A stretch of 46,959 bases of DNA from Pirellulales bacterium (GTDB lineage: Bacteria > Planctomycetota > Planctomycetia > Pirellulales > Lacipirellulaceae). The DNA lies in NCBI GenBank assembly GCA_020849945.1, contig JADZFK010000040.1, forward strand, positions 1 through 46,959. Reading direction: 5' to 3'. A model generated the notes under the pieces. It was not told where the DNA came from, searched no databases, and worked only from the letters and a program-made list of their open reading frames with translations. A program made the translations under genes and the position numbers. Each line of letters opens with the position of its first letter. Position 1 is the first letter of the stretch. Shown here one piece after another: positions 23,929 through 32,454 of the stretch.

Positions 23929-24422
23929 GCAGAAACGTACTGACCGAAACGCTCGAAAACATCCAGTTTCTGCGCGATATGGAACCCGAATACGTCGAGC
24001 GGATCGCCAACATCGCGCAGGTACTCGAATTCGATGAGTATGATGTTGTGTTCCGCGAGGGCGACCCGGCCGACTACCTGTATCTCATCGCCCACGGATC
24101 GGTGTCGCTCGAATTGTGTGCCCCCGGCACCGGATGCCGACAGGTTCTATCTTTGGGCGCCGGCGAATTGCTGGGCTGGTCTTCGCTCCTCGGCCAAGCG
24201 CGGTACACGGCCCGAGCCCGCACTCCCCAGGCGGCGCAGCTCGTCCAACTCAACGTTAAACAGCTCCTTGCCTTGTGCGAGCACGATCCGCGGTTCGGCT
24301 ACGAACTGATGCGGCGCACCGCCATCGCTCTTGCCAAGCGGCTCAGTGCGACGCGCATCCAACTGCTTAACGTCTATGGCGATGCCATGCCTGCCACCCC
24401 TCACGAAGTCGAGGAAAAGTGA
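23925..24422 (+). CDS. Cyclic nucleotide-binding domain protein without DNA-binding domain
   Basis: 165 residues. The beta-roll is of the CRP/PKA regulatory-domain type: EYVERIANIAQVLEFDEYDVVFREGDPADYLYLIAHGSVSLEL, then LGAGELLGWSSLLGQARYTARARTPQ, the usual place of the phosphate-binding cassette. A dimerisation-type helix follows (FGYELMRRTAIALAKRLSATRIQLLNVYG), and the protein stops there: there is no helix-turn-helix. It overlaps hypA and the beta-subunit gene, so it is part of the operon. Similar single-domain proteins are found beside the beta subunit of group 3b hydrogenases. A role in sensing a nucleotide or redox ligand and acting on the hydrogenase by protein contact is inferred. Confidence 0.88.
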   Translation: MSRNVLTETLENIQFLRDMEPEYVERIANIAQVLEFDEYDVVFREGDPADYLYLIAHGSVSLELCAPGTGCRQVLSLGAGELLGWSSLLGQARYTARARTPQAAQLVQLNVKQLLALCEHDPRFGYELMRRTAIALAKRLSATRIQLLNVYGDAMPATPHEVEEK

Positions 24423-25648
24423 TGCCCGGGGTTCCAGCTCACATCGGAGCGTTCCACACCATCGGTGTGGATCAACTGCAATTGCTGTTGAACGCGCTCC
24501 AATCGCGCGGTTATCGAACCATAGCCCCACGAATTATGGATGGGGCGATCGTTTATTCCGAAATCGCCAAGATCGAGCAGCTTCCTGTCGGGGTGATTGA
24601 CCGACAAGACGGCGGCACCTACCGGCTAGAGAAGGTTCCGACCTCCGGTTATTTCGACTATGTCGTTGGTCCCCAATCGCTCAAGGGTTACCTCTTCCCA
24701 CCGCGCGAAACGCTGCTCAAGAGTGTGCGCAAGAACGGCGATTGGCAATTCACCGTTCCGCCGGTCGAAGCACCGCCGTTGGCCGTTCTTGGGGTGCGGT
24801 CGTGCGATCTGCACGCGCTGGCCATCCAAGATAAGGTGTTTCTTGGCGGCCCTTACGTCGACCCCGGCTATCAAGCGCGGCGGCAGAATCTGTTTCTTGT
24901 CGCCGTCAACTGCCGACGCGCGGCCGCCACGTGCTTCTGCCATTCCATGAACACAGGCCCGGCCGCGAGGCAAGGTTTCGATTTGGCCCTCACCGAGCTA
25001 AGCCCTGACTTCTTGATTGAAGTTGGCTCCCCAAGCGGCGGCGAGCTTGTCGCCGAGCTTCAACTTGCGCCCGCAACACCACGGCAAGTTGAAGAAGGCC
25101 GCGTCATCTCCGACCTCTTGGTAGCCGAGTTGCAGGGCCGCGCGGCAAAGGCTTCGAACGAGGTCTCGGCTCCCGCCGAAAGCCCGGGGGCCTCGGGCAC
25201 CACGCCGCCGATTCGCGAGAGGTTTTTGGATACCACAAACATTCATGGCTTACTGCTGGGAAACCTCGAACACCCGCGCTGGCAGGAAACCGCCGAGCGT
25301 TGTCTCGCCTGTTCGAACTGCACGATGGTCTGCCCCACCTGCTTCTGTGCTGCAGTTGAAGACGTAAGCGACCTAAGCGGCGATAACGTTCGCCGTGAGC
25401 GAGCCTGGGATTCCTGCTTCACGGCCGAGCATTCGACCATGAACACGGGCACGGTGCGAAAAACAACCGCTTCGCGATACCGCCAATGGCTTACTCACAA
25501 ACTGGCAACGTGGCACGAGCAATTCGGCACGAGCGGCTGCGTTGGCTGCGGGCGGTGCATTACGTGGTGCCCCGTGGGGATCGACCTGACCGAAGAAGTG
25601 GTGGCCATCCGCGACCACGACGGGGCCAAAGCGAGGAATGAGGTATGA
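24422..25648 (+). CDS. Group 3b [NiFe]-hydrogenase beta subunit (4Fe-4S electron-transfer protein)
   Basis: 408 residues; counterpart of sulfhydrogenase HydB/HyhB. It passes electrons between the small subunit and the flavin subunit. Two ferredoxin-like [4Fe-4S] motifs lie in the C-terminal half: [11 protein letters not shown] (C294, C297, C300, C304) and [11 protein letters not shown] (C373, C376, C379, C383). The N-terminal half has the family features [11 protein letters not shown] and [10 protein letters not shown]. The ATG at 24422 overlaps the stop of the preceding gene (TGATG), with GAGG upstream; a GTG at 24419 is possible. The stop overlaps the gamma-subunit start. A Pro/Ala-rich stretch at about 240-262 is probably a flexible linker. 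Confidence 0.93.
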   Translation: MPGVPAHIGAFHTIGVDQLQLLLNALQSRGYRTIAPRIMDGAIVYSEIAKIEQLPVGVIDRQDGGTYRLEKVPTSGYFDYVVGPQSLKGYLFPPRETLLKSVRKNGDWQFTVPPVEAPPLAVLGVRSCDLHALAIQDKVFLGGPYVDPGYQARRQNLFLVAVNCRRAAATCFCHSMNTGPAARQGFDLALTELSPDFLIEVGSPSGGELVAELQLAPATPRQVEEGRVISDLLVAELQGRAAKASNEVSAPAESPGASGTTPPIRERFLDTTNIHGLLLGNLEHPRWQETAERCLACSNCTMVCPTCFCAAVEDVSDLSGDNVRRERAWDSCFTAEHSTMNTGTVRKTTASRYRQWLTHKLATWHEQFGTSGCVGCGRCITWCPVGIDLTEEVVAIRDHDGAKARNEV

Positions 25649-26502
25649 CGACCGTGCTCGAACACCCGACGTCCGCTAGCCCATGGCTTAGCCATGCGGC
25701 ACACATCGTTGCCATTCGTAACGAAGTGCCTGGTGTTGCGACGTACGACTTGGTGTTTGATGATCCGCAACGGGCCGCTTCGTACCGTTTCGCCCCGGGG
25801 CAGTTCAACATGCTGTATATGCCCGGCTACGGCGAGGCCGCGATTTCGATCAGCTCAGATCCGACCGAGCGGGGCTTCCTCTCCCACACGATTCGCGTGG
25901 CCGGCAATGTCACCCAAGCAATTGCTCGCCAGCAGGTGGGCGGCCACGTTGCACTCCGCGGCCCATTCGGTTCCAGTTGGCCCGTAAACGAATCGCGTGG
26001 CCGAGATATCGTGTTTGCCTGCGGAGGCATCGGGCTTGCACCGCTTAGGCCTGCCATCTACGAGGTGATGAATCATCGCGCCGACTTTGGCCGTGTGATC
26101 GTGCTTTACGGGGCACGAACGCCCAGTGGGCTTCTTTACACCAACGAATTCGACACTTGGCGGGCCAAGGATATCGAGATCGAGGTGACCGTCGATATCG
26201 GCGACCCCGAGTGGCATGGCCATGTTGGGGTCGTGCCGCTGCTCTTCTATCAACATCGGTTGCAGGCCCACCGAACCACCGTCATGACCTGTGGACCCGA
26301 GATCATGATGCGGTTTATCGTTTTCGAGGCGCTCGCCCGCAAGATTCAACCCGAGGACATTTTCGTTTCGATGGAAAGGAACATGAGTTGTGCGATGGGT
26401 TTTTGCGGCCACTGCCAGATCGGACCTCACTTCGTGTGCAAGGATGGCCCCGTGTTCAACTATCGGCAAGCCGAACCGTTCTTTAACGTGGAGGACATGT
26501 AA
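25645..26502 (+). CDS. Group 3b hydrogenase gamma subunit (FAD/NAD(P)-binding)
   Basis: 285 residues; ferredoxin-NADP reductase-like flavoprotein (HydG/HyhG type) that transfers electrons between the hydrogenase and NAD(P). FAD-binding domain first ([13 protein letters not shown], then ISISSDP at 67-73), NAD(P)-binding domain with [13 protein letters not shown] (125-136) and [10 protein letters not shown]-terminal [2Fe-2S] site is formed by C249, C254, C257 and C265 in [17 protein letters not shown], as in dihydroorotate dehydrogenase electron-transfer subunits. Starts at ATG overlapping the beta-subunit stop (ATGA) and ends overlapping the small-subunit start (TAATG). NADH versus NADPH preference cannot be decided. 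Confidence 0.94.
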   Translation: MTTVLEHPTSASPWLSHAAHIVAIRNEVPGVATYDLVFDDPQRAASYRFAPGQFNMLYMPGYGEAAISISSDPTERGFLSHTIRVAGNVTQAIARQQVGGHVALRGPFGSSWPVNESRGRDIVFACGGIGLAPLRPAIYEVMNHRADFGRVIVLYGARTPSGLLYTNEFDTWRAKDIEIEVTVDIGDPEWHGHVGVVPLLFYQHRLQAHRTTVMTCGPEIMMRFIVFEALARKIQPEDIFVSMERNMSCAMGFCGHCQIGPHFVCKDGPVFNYRQAEPFFNVEDM

Positions 26503-27290
26503 TGGCCACCAAACCCTCGCTTGCCGTGTTCAAGTTTGCGTCGTGCGATGGTTGCCAACTCTCGCTCCTAGATGCCGAGGATGAGCTGCTGGCCGTTGCC
26601 GGCGCAGTGGATATCGCCTACTTCCTCGAAGCTCGCACCCAGCAGGTCGGCGGGCCCTACGATATCGGCCTCGTCGAAGGTTCCATCACCACGCCCCACG
26701 ACGCCGAACGAATTCAAGAGATTCGCAAGCAGTGCCGGTTTCTCGTCTCGATCGGCGCGTGCGCCACGGCGGGCGGCATCCAATCGCTGAAAAACTGGGC
26801 CGATGTAAATGATTTCATCCACCGTGTGTATGCCCATCCCGAGTACATCAAAACGCTTTCCACGAGCACGCCGATCGCCGACCATGTTAAGGTGGATATC
26901 GAACTGCGCGGCTGCCCGATTAACAAGTACCAGTTGGTCGAGCTAATCACCGCACTCGTTCATGGCCGCAAGCCGCGGTTTCCGAGCTATGCCGTTTGTG
27001 TCGAGTGCAAACGCCGGCAAGTGGTGTGCGTGGCGGTCGCCCAGGGCATCGCCTGCCTGGGCCCAGTGACGCAAGCGGGCTGCGGAGTCATCTGCCCCGC
27101 CTTCAACCGCGATTGCTACGGCTGCTTCGGACCCAAGGAGAACAGCAACCCAAATAGCCTCGTCCAACATGACGCGGCCAACGGCATACCCCGCGACCAC
27201 CTAGTGCGACTACTACGCAACTTCAACGCCGGCGCCAGCGAGTTCCGCCTCGCCAGCGACCACATGGAACGGAGTGTGAGCCAATCGTGA
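26502..27290 (+). CDS. [NiFe]-hydrogenase small (delta) subunit, group 3b
   Basis: 262 residues. It carries the iron-sulfur clusters next to the [NiFe] site. Proximal cluster ligands: C15 and C18 (FASCDGCQ), C87 (GACA) and C138 (RGCP). C-terminal cysteines 166, 169, 176, 185, 194, 198, 205 and 208 ([21 protein letters not shown]) supply two further clusters. It lacks the twin-arginine signal of respiratory uptake enzymes, so it is cytoplasmic, as expected for group 3. It overlaps the gamma-subunit gene by one base. A 159-bp gap before the large-subunit gene is unusual in this otherwise overlapping operon. Confidence 0.95.
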   Translation: MATKPSLAVFKFASCDGCQLSLLDAEDELLAVAGAVDIAYFLEARTQQVGGPYDIGLVEGSITTPHDAERIQEIRKQCRFLVSIGACATAGGIQSLKNWADVNDFIHRVYAHPEYIKTLSTSTPIADHVKVDIELRGCPINKYQLVELITALVHGRKPRFPSYAVCVECKRRQVVCVAVAQGIACLGPVTQAGCGVICPAFNRDCYGCFGPKENSNPNSLVQHDAANGIPRDHLVRLLRNFNAGASEFRLASDHMERSVSQS

Positions 27291-27449
27291 GAGCCCATTG
27301 CCAAGAGAGCTTCACGCAAACACGAGAAGGCGCGAAGAAGGAGTTAGGAAACCGGTCAAACCGAATCCGCGGTTTCAGTGTGTTTCTTTCAGTTGCGCCT
27401 TGGCGTTGTCGTGTGAGATCAAACCAATTTCACTTTATTGAGCATACCC

Positions 27450-28748
27450 ATGCCCGCCAATCGAACGTTTGAAGTAAAGGCCCTTTCCCGCGTCGAAGGC
27501 GAGGGGGCGTTGTACGTGAAGCTCAAAGGCGACCGAGTCGAGCACGTCGAGCTCAACATCTACGAACCGCCAAGGTTTTTCGAGAGCTTTCTCCGCGGTC
27601 GCGCGATCCACGAAGTGCCCGATATCACGGCCCGCATCTGCGGTATCTGCCCGGTGGCTTATCAAATGTCTTCCTGCCATGCGCTCGAAAAGGCACTCGG
27701 CATCGCCACATCGCCCGAAATACGCTCGCTTCGCCGGTTGCTCTACTGTGGCGAGTGGATCGAAAGCCACGTCCTTCACATGTTCCTGCTGCACGCACCC
27801 GATTTCCTTGGTTACGAAAGCGGCATCAGCATGGCCGCCGACCATCGCGAAGTCGTCGAGAAAGCGCTCCGCATGAAGAAGCTCGGCAACGAACTCTTGG
27901 AAGTGTTGGGCGGCCGCGCGATCCACCCGATCAACGTTACGGTCGGCGGTTTCTACCGCGCACCGAACGTCGGTTCGCTCAAGAAACTAATTCCCGATCT
28001 GGAATGGGGACTGGGCACCGCTGAAGAAATGCTCCGCCTTGTTGCGACGTTTGAATTTCCCGACTTGGAAATGGACTACGACTGCGTGAGCTTAAAACAC
28101 CATGCTGAATACCCGCTCAACGAGGGCCGTATCATTTCGACAAGTGGACTCGATATCGAGCCTGAAGAATACGAAGGCCACTTCGAAGAGCACCACATGC
28201 CGCAAAGCACGGCACTCCATAGCGTGAAGCTGCCGGAGGGAACCTCTTACCTCGTCGGGCCGCTTGCAAGGGTGAACCTGTGCTCCGATCAGCTCTTTCC
28301 ACAGGCCAAGCAGGCCGCCGAATCGTGCGGCATTGCCTGGCCTTCGCGCAACAACTTCCACAGCATTGTCGCCCGCGGAATCGAAGTCATTCACGCCTTC
28401 GAGGAAGCGATCGACATCATCCGCAATTACAACGCCGAACCAGCACGGAGCCGCGCCCCGTACACCCCCCACCCCGGCACGGGTTGCCACGCAACCGAAG
28501 CTCCACGCGGCCTCATCTGGCATCGCTATCGCATCGGAAACGACGGCCTCATTGCCGAAGCCAAGATCGTGCCTCCCACCTCTCAGAACCAGGGGCAAAT
28601 CGAAAACGATCTCCGGGCCTACGTTCCCCGTATCCTCGGTTATGATGATGCCGTGGCGACCAAAAAGTGCGAACACATGATCCGAAACTACGACCCCTGC
28701 ATCAGTTGCTCAACCCACTTCCTCGACCTGCGAATCGAACGAACCTAA
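27450..28748 (+). CDS. [NiFe]-hydrogenase large (alpha) subunit, group 3b
   Basis: 432 residues, catalytic subunit holding the Ni-Fe(CN)2CO site for H2 oxidation/evolution. The L1 motif RICGICPVAYQMSSCH gives C64 and C67; the L2 motif DPCISCSTH gives C417 and C420. The L1 form with PVAYQM is the one seen in group 3b/3d-type enzymes. The nine residues after H423 (FLDLRIERT) are the peptide expected to be removed by the protease at 22986-23582. The ATG at 27450 is chosen over a TTG at 27438. A dispersed repeat lies just downstream, before hypB. Confidence 0.96.
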   Translation: MPANRTFEVKALSRVEGEGALYVKLKGDRVEHVELNIYEPPRFFESFLRGRAIHEVPDITARICGICPVAYQMSSCHALEKALGIATSPEIRSLRRLLYCGEWIESHVLHMFLLHAPDFLGYESGISMAADHREVVEKALRMKKLGNELLEVLGGRAIHPINVTVGGFYRAPNVGSLKKLIPDLEWGLGTAEEMLRLVATFEFPDLEMDYDCVSLKHHAEYPLNEGRIISTSGLDIEPEEYEGHFEEHHMPQSTALHSVKLPEGTSYLVGPLARVNLCSDQLFPQAKQAAESCGIAWPSRNNFHSIVARGIEVIHAFEEAIDIIRNYNAEPARSRAPYTPHPGTGCHATEAPRGLIWHRYRIGNDGLIAEAKIVPPTSQNQGQIENDLRAYVPRILGYDDAVATKKCEHMIRNYDPCISCSTHFLDLRIERT

Positions 28749-28804
28749 TGAACCACCCCGTCTAACTGCGATCCGGAGGCCCAACCCAACGGAGCATGCA
28801 CGGT

Positions 28805-28899
28805 GCGACTCGCTCCGCTCTGAACTTGTGATGAAATGTCTATTCGAGTTAGCGGCGGCCGCCAGGCCGCTGTCTTAACCGATCATTTCCACCACTTGT
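28805..28899. repeat. 95-bp dispersed repeat, copy 1
   Basis: CTTGTGATGAAATGTC, then a GTTAGCGGCGGCCGCCAGG palindrome-rich core, then CCGATCAT...CCACTTGT. The reverse complement of 43194-43285 matches it over about 90 bp with few differences. It fills most of the gap between the hydrogenase large subunit gene and hypB. Confidence 0.88.
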
Positions 28900-28993
28900 G
28901 CCGAATCCAGTTCCCCACCTTCAACCAACCACAACCGCACCGCGTTTGCGCGAATAAACAGGCATAGCACCACGCATCAATCTTCACGTAAAC

Positions 28994-29707
28994 ATGACCA
29001 CACGAACCGTAACCGTGAACCGCGATATTCGTGCCGAAGAGTTGGCCGCTGCCCAAGCGTTCCGCGAGCGCATGACCGAGCGGCATACGCTGGTCGTGCG
29101 GTTGATGTCTTCGCCCGGCTCGGGAAAAACTCGGCTCCTCGAACGGACGGCCGAACAGCTTGCCAAGAATCACCCAATCGCCGTGCTCGTGGGCGATGTC
29201 GAAACCGACCGCGACGCGCAGCGACTGGCCCCCTACGCCCCCACGCAACAAATTACGACCGGCGGTGCCTGCCACCTGGAAATCCCGCTCGTCGAGCGGG
29301 CCTTCGCCATGCTTGAGCCGGGCCCGCTCGATTTTCTGTTCATCGAAGATATCGGCAACCTCATCTGCCCGGCCTCGCACGATCTGGGCGAGCATCTTCG
29401 CGTGCTCCTCCTCAGCACGACCGAAGGCGACGACAAACCCGGCAAGTACCCGAAGGCATTTCGCACCAGCAACGCGCTCGTTCTCAGTAAGATCGACCTC
29501 TTGCCCCACGTACCGTTTTCGCTCGAAGCAGCCGAACGCGATGCGCGCCGAGTACAGCCCGCACTTCGTGTGTTCGCACTGTCGGCGCACTCCGGCGAGG
29601 GGCTTGCCGAATGGTGCGACTTCCTTCTGCAAGAACATCAACGAATCGTCGCGCCCAACGAAGCGGCCACTTGTAACATAACAGCTACTTGTGGAGGTCG
29701 GTTGTGA
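28994..29707 (+). CDS. hypB: Hydrogenase nickel incorporation GTPase HypB
   Basis: 237 residues. A SIMIBI-class GTPase that drives Ni insertion with HypA. Walker A SSPGSGKT (39-46), VGDVETDRDA, the metal-site region GGACHLE, EDIGNLICPA and STTEGDDKPGKYPKAF are all conserved, and SKIDLLPH is the G4-like motif. The N-terminus is short, with no His-rich nickel-storage stretch and no CxxCGC motif, so it is the minimal form. It ends in a GTGA overlap with hypF. Two extra Cys residues occur near the C-terminus (CNITATCGGRL). Confidence 0.96.
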   Translation: MTTRTVTVNRDIRAEELAAAQAFRERMTERHTLVVRLMSSPGSGKTRLLERTAEQLAKNHPIAVLVGDVETDRDAQRLAPYAPTQQITTGGACHLEIPLVERAFAMLEPGPLDFLFIEDIGNLICPASHDLGEHLRVLLLSTTEGDDKPGKYPKAFRTSNALVLSKIDLLPHVPFSLEAAERDARRVQPALRVFALSAHSGEGLAEWCDFLLQEHQRIVAPNEAATCNITATCGGRL

Positions 29708-32031
29708 CACAACGAGTGGCCACCAGCGCGACCTCTGCCGCATCGGATCGCGCCGCGGCGGAACCGAGCGGAAGCTCGGCCCCGCAAGCTCGTCGGATCT
29801 TGCTGGTAGGCGGCGTTCAAGGCCTGGGCGTTCGGCCCGCAATCTATCGCCTGGCAACCCAGCTCGCACTGGGTGGCCGTGTGCAAAACACAGCTCGCGG
29901 CGTCGAGATCGAAATCGAAGGCTTCGCCCAGGCCGTCCGGGCATTCGACGAACATCTACTTGCTTCGTTGCCGCGGGCGGCCCTGGTTAGAAAGCTGAGT
30001 TCCGAACCCATGCCACCAACGGGGCGTACGCAGTTTGCCATCGTGCATGAACCGACCTCGGGGCCTTTGATCGCACACCTGCCGGAAGACCGCGCCTTGT
30101 GTGCCGAGTGCGCCGCGGAAATTAACGACCGTGGTGATCATCGGCACAACTACCCTTTCACGAGCTGTACGCAGTGTGGCCCGCGATACACGGTGATTCG
30201 CACCATGCCCTTCGAGCGGCCCGATACGGCTATGAACGACTTCCCGTTCTGCCCCCATTGCCAAGCCGAATACACTCGCCCCGGCGATCGCCGCTTCCAC
30301 GCGCAAACGATGGCATGCCCCGCCTGTGGTCCGCAAGTGGCGTTCATCTCGAACGAGGGAAACACGAAGCACCATGGCGAAAACGCCCTCCATGCCGCAA
30401 TGGACCTCTTGCGCACGGGGCGAATCCTGGGCCTCAAAGGCCTCGGCGGTTACCAACTCCTCGTCGATGCCACCAACCAACGGGCCGTCGAACGCTTACG
30501 CAATCGCAAACTACGCCACGCCAAGCCGTTGGCCGTAATGGCCGCCACCCTCGAGGACGCCCTGCAACTTGCCGACCTGAACCCCACCGAAAAAATCGCT
30601 TGGTTGGATGCCTCGGCCCCCATCGTGCTGGGCCGTGCCACGAGTCCGAGCAAGTTGGCCCCAGCGATCCATCCTCACCTCAACAGCGTCGGCTTGATGC
30701 GACCAACGACACCGCTGCACGCCATGCTGGCCCGCGGGTTTCCCCGGCCACTCGTGTGTACCAGCGCTAACCTCGAAGGGTGCCCCCTCGAATATGCGAA
30801 CGACCAGGCCGAAGAACGCTTGTCGGACGTGGCCGATGCCTGGCTCCACCACAATCGCGAAATCGTTCGGCCTATCGATGATAGTGTCGTTCGTGTCATC
30901 GCCGACAAACGCGTCTCCATTCGTCTGGCTCGCGGCCTCGCGCCCCTCGCGCTCGACCTGCCCGCCATCGAGCCAATTCTCGCACTGGGCGGCTACTTGA
31001 AATCCGCCATGGCGTGGTCGAACGGTTCGCAATGCGCGCTCGGCCCTCACCTGGGCGATTTGGAAACGGTGCCCGCCCGCGAACGCTTTCTGTCTCATCT
31101 GAACGATATGCTCCACCTCTACCGTTTTCGCCCGCGGTTGCTCGTCCACGACCTGCACCCCGATTACTTCTCCACACAGTGGGCATTGCGACAAACGATA
31201 CCACGGTTGGCCGTGCAACATCATCATGCCCATGTGGCCGCCAGTATGCTCGAGCACGGCTGGCTCGAACGCCGCGTGCTGGGTGTGGCATGGGACGGCA
31301 CCGGCTACGGCCCCGATGGCACGATTTGGGGCGGCGAGTTCCTGCTTTGCGCAGGCCGCCACTTCGATCGCATCGCCCGGCTGCGACCCTTCCGTTTGCC
31401 CGGCAACGAAACAGCCATCCGCGAACCGTGGCGAATCGCCCTCAGTGTGTTTTCGCAACTCGAATCGTCGCCCGAAACGACCGACATCCCCGATTGGGGA
31501 ATCAGCGCCGCAAAACGCACTCAAGTGTTCGAAGTCGTTCGCCGACCGTCGCTCTCGCCCGTCACTTCCAGCGCCGGCCGGCTCTTCGATGCAGCCGCGG
31601 CGATGATCCTCGGCATCTCCCACAGCGAATTCGAAGGCCAAGCTGCCATGCGGCTCGAAGCGGCCGCCGATACCGACGCCCGCGGCTGGTATCACTTTCC
31701 TGTTACCGACGATTCGCCCGCCGAGCTCGATTGGCGCCCACTCTTCGCGGGGCTGCTTGCCGATCGGCGCCGCGGCAACGATCCTGCCACGCTCGCCATG
31801 AAGTTTCATCGCAGCCTGGCTCACGGCATCATGGGCGTTTGCCGACGCTGGCGCAACCTACCGGTCGTGTTATGTGGCGGCGTGTTTCAGAACAAGTTGC
31901 TTACCGAGCTTGTCGCGGAGATGATGATGGAAAGTAGTTCGCAAGACTTCGGCTTGCCCGGCGTCATTCCACCCGGCGATGGCGGCCTGGCCGCCGGCCA
32001 ACTCGCCATCGCATCCAGCAAGTTAAGATAG
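29704..32031 (+). CDS. hypF: Carbamoyltransferase HypF
   Basis: 775 residues from GTG 29704. Makes thiocarbamate on HypE from carbamoyl phosphate, the source of the CN ligands. Domains: N-terminal acylphosphatase-like (VGGVQGLGVRPAIY, about 35-48, with the catalytic Arg), two zinc-finger-like motifs (CAEC...CTQC and CPHC...CPAC), a YrdC-like domain and a C-terminal Kae1-like domain with HHHAHVAASMLEHG, GVAWDGTGYGPDGTIWGGEF and LCGGVFQNKLL. The GTG overlaps the hypB stop by 4 bp, which favours it over a TTG-type start at 29689. An N-terminal low-complexity Ser/Ala stretch of about 27 residues precedes the acylphosphatase domain. The stop codon lies at the edge of a palindromic repeat (32028-32050). 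Confidence 0.96.
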   Translation: MTQRVATSATSAASDRAAAEPSGSSAPQARRILLVGGVQGLGVRPAIYRLATQLALGGRVQNTARGVEIEIEGFAQAVRAFDEHLLASLPRAALVRKLSSEPMPPTGRTQFAIVHEPTSGPLIAHLPEDRALCAECAAEINDRGDHRHNYPFTSCTQCGPRYTVIRTMPFERPDTAMNDFPFCPHCQAEYTRPGDRRFHAQTMACPACGPQVAFISNEGNTKHHGENALHAAMDLLRTGRILGLKGLGGYQLLVDATNQRAVERLRNRKLRHAKPLAVMAATLEDALQLADLNPTEKIAWLDASAPIVLGRATSPSKLAPAIHPHLNSVGLMRPTTPLHAMLARGFPRPLVCTSANLEGCPLEYANDQAEERLSDVADAWLHHNREIVRPIDDSVVRVIADKRVSIRLARGLAPLALDLPAIEPILALGGYLKSAMAWSNGSQCALGPHLGDLETVPARERFLSHLNDMLHLYRFRPRLLVHDLHPDYFSTQWALRQTIPRLAVQHHHAHVAASMLEHGWLERRVLGVAWDGTGYGPDGTIWGGEFLLCAGRHFDRIARLRPFRLPGNETAIREPWRIALSVFSQLESSPETTDIPDWGISAAKRTQVFEVVRRPSLSPVTSSAGRLFDAAAAMILGISHSEFEGQAAMRLEAAADTDARGWYHFPVTDDSPAELDWRPLFAGLLADRRRGNDPATLAMKFHRSLAHGIMGVCRRWRNLPVVLCGGVFQNKLLTELVAEMMMESSSQDFGLPGVIPPGDGGLAAGQLAIASSKLR

Positions 32032-32050
32032 CCCGGCCGTTTCGGCCGGA
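32028..32050. repeat. CCCGGCCG palindromic repeat at the hypF 3' end
   Basis: GATAGCCCGGCCGTTTCGG then CCGG; the reverse complement is nearly the same as one unit of the tandem pair inside hypD (33457-33516). The TAG stop codon of hypF (32029-32031) is part of the repeat. It forms a CCGGCCG-ttt-CGGCCGG hairpin in the transcript. Confidence 0.8.
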
Positions 32051-32140
32051 AAAATGCACCACCCCAAAACGAGTCGGTCAAGCAAAATGCCGACTCTCGA
32101 TGGGTTTACCACAAGAACCACTACGAGTTGGCTCCAAACC

Positions 32141-32401
32141 ATGTGCCTTGCTGTTCCTGGCTTGATCGTTGAAATAACCGAACAATCGCCTCCGTTTGCG
32201 ACCGGAGTGGTTGAGTTCTCGGGCGTCCGCCGCGGCGTAAGCCTGGCTTGCGTACCCGATGCCCAGCCCGGCGATTACGTGCTCGTTCACGCCGGCGTGG
32301 CCATCACCCGAATCGACGAAGCCGAAGCAGAGCGAACACTACGGACACTCGAAGAACTAGGCTTGGAAGATGAGGAGGCCGGCAGGGCAGTAGTGGAGTA
32401 G
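32141..32401 (+). CDS. hypC: Hydrogenase assembly chaperone HypC
   Basis: 86 residues. HypC/HybG-type chaperone that carries the Fe(CN)2CO unit with HypD and holds the large-subunit precursor. The diagnostic start MCLAVPG puts the essential Cys at position 2, so the ATG at 32141 is fixed; the open frame upstream is not part of the gene. The rest fits the family (GVVEFSGVRRGVSLACVPDAQPGDYVLVHAGVAI), ending in an acidic helix. A 109-bp gap separates it from hypF. Confidence 0.95.
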   Translation: MCLAVPGLIVEITEQSPPFATGVVEFSGVRRGVSLACVPDAQPGDYVLVHAGVAITRIDEAEAERTLRTLEELGLEDEEAGRAVVE

Positions 32402-32454
32402 TGGAGTCGTTTTCTGGCTCTTGACTCTTGACTCTTGACTCAACCCCAACCCCC

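Noticed and set aside
27300-27420. Possible small gene between the hydrogenase subunits
   Set aside because: The open frame 27287-27472 has no family match and runs into the large-subunit gene in another frame.
30511-31824. 437-codon minus-strand open frame opposite hypF
   Set aside because: Shadow of hypF: high-GC codon bias leaves long antisense frames. The hypF protein is fully recognisable on the other strand.
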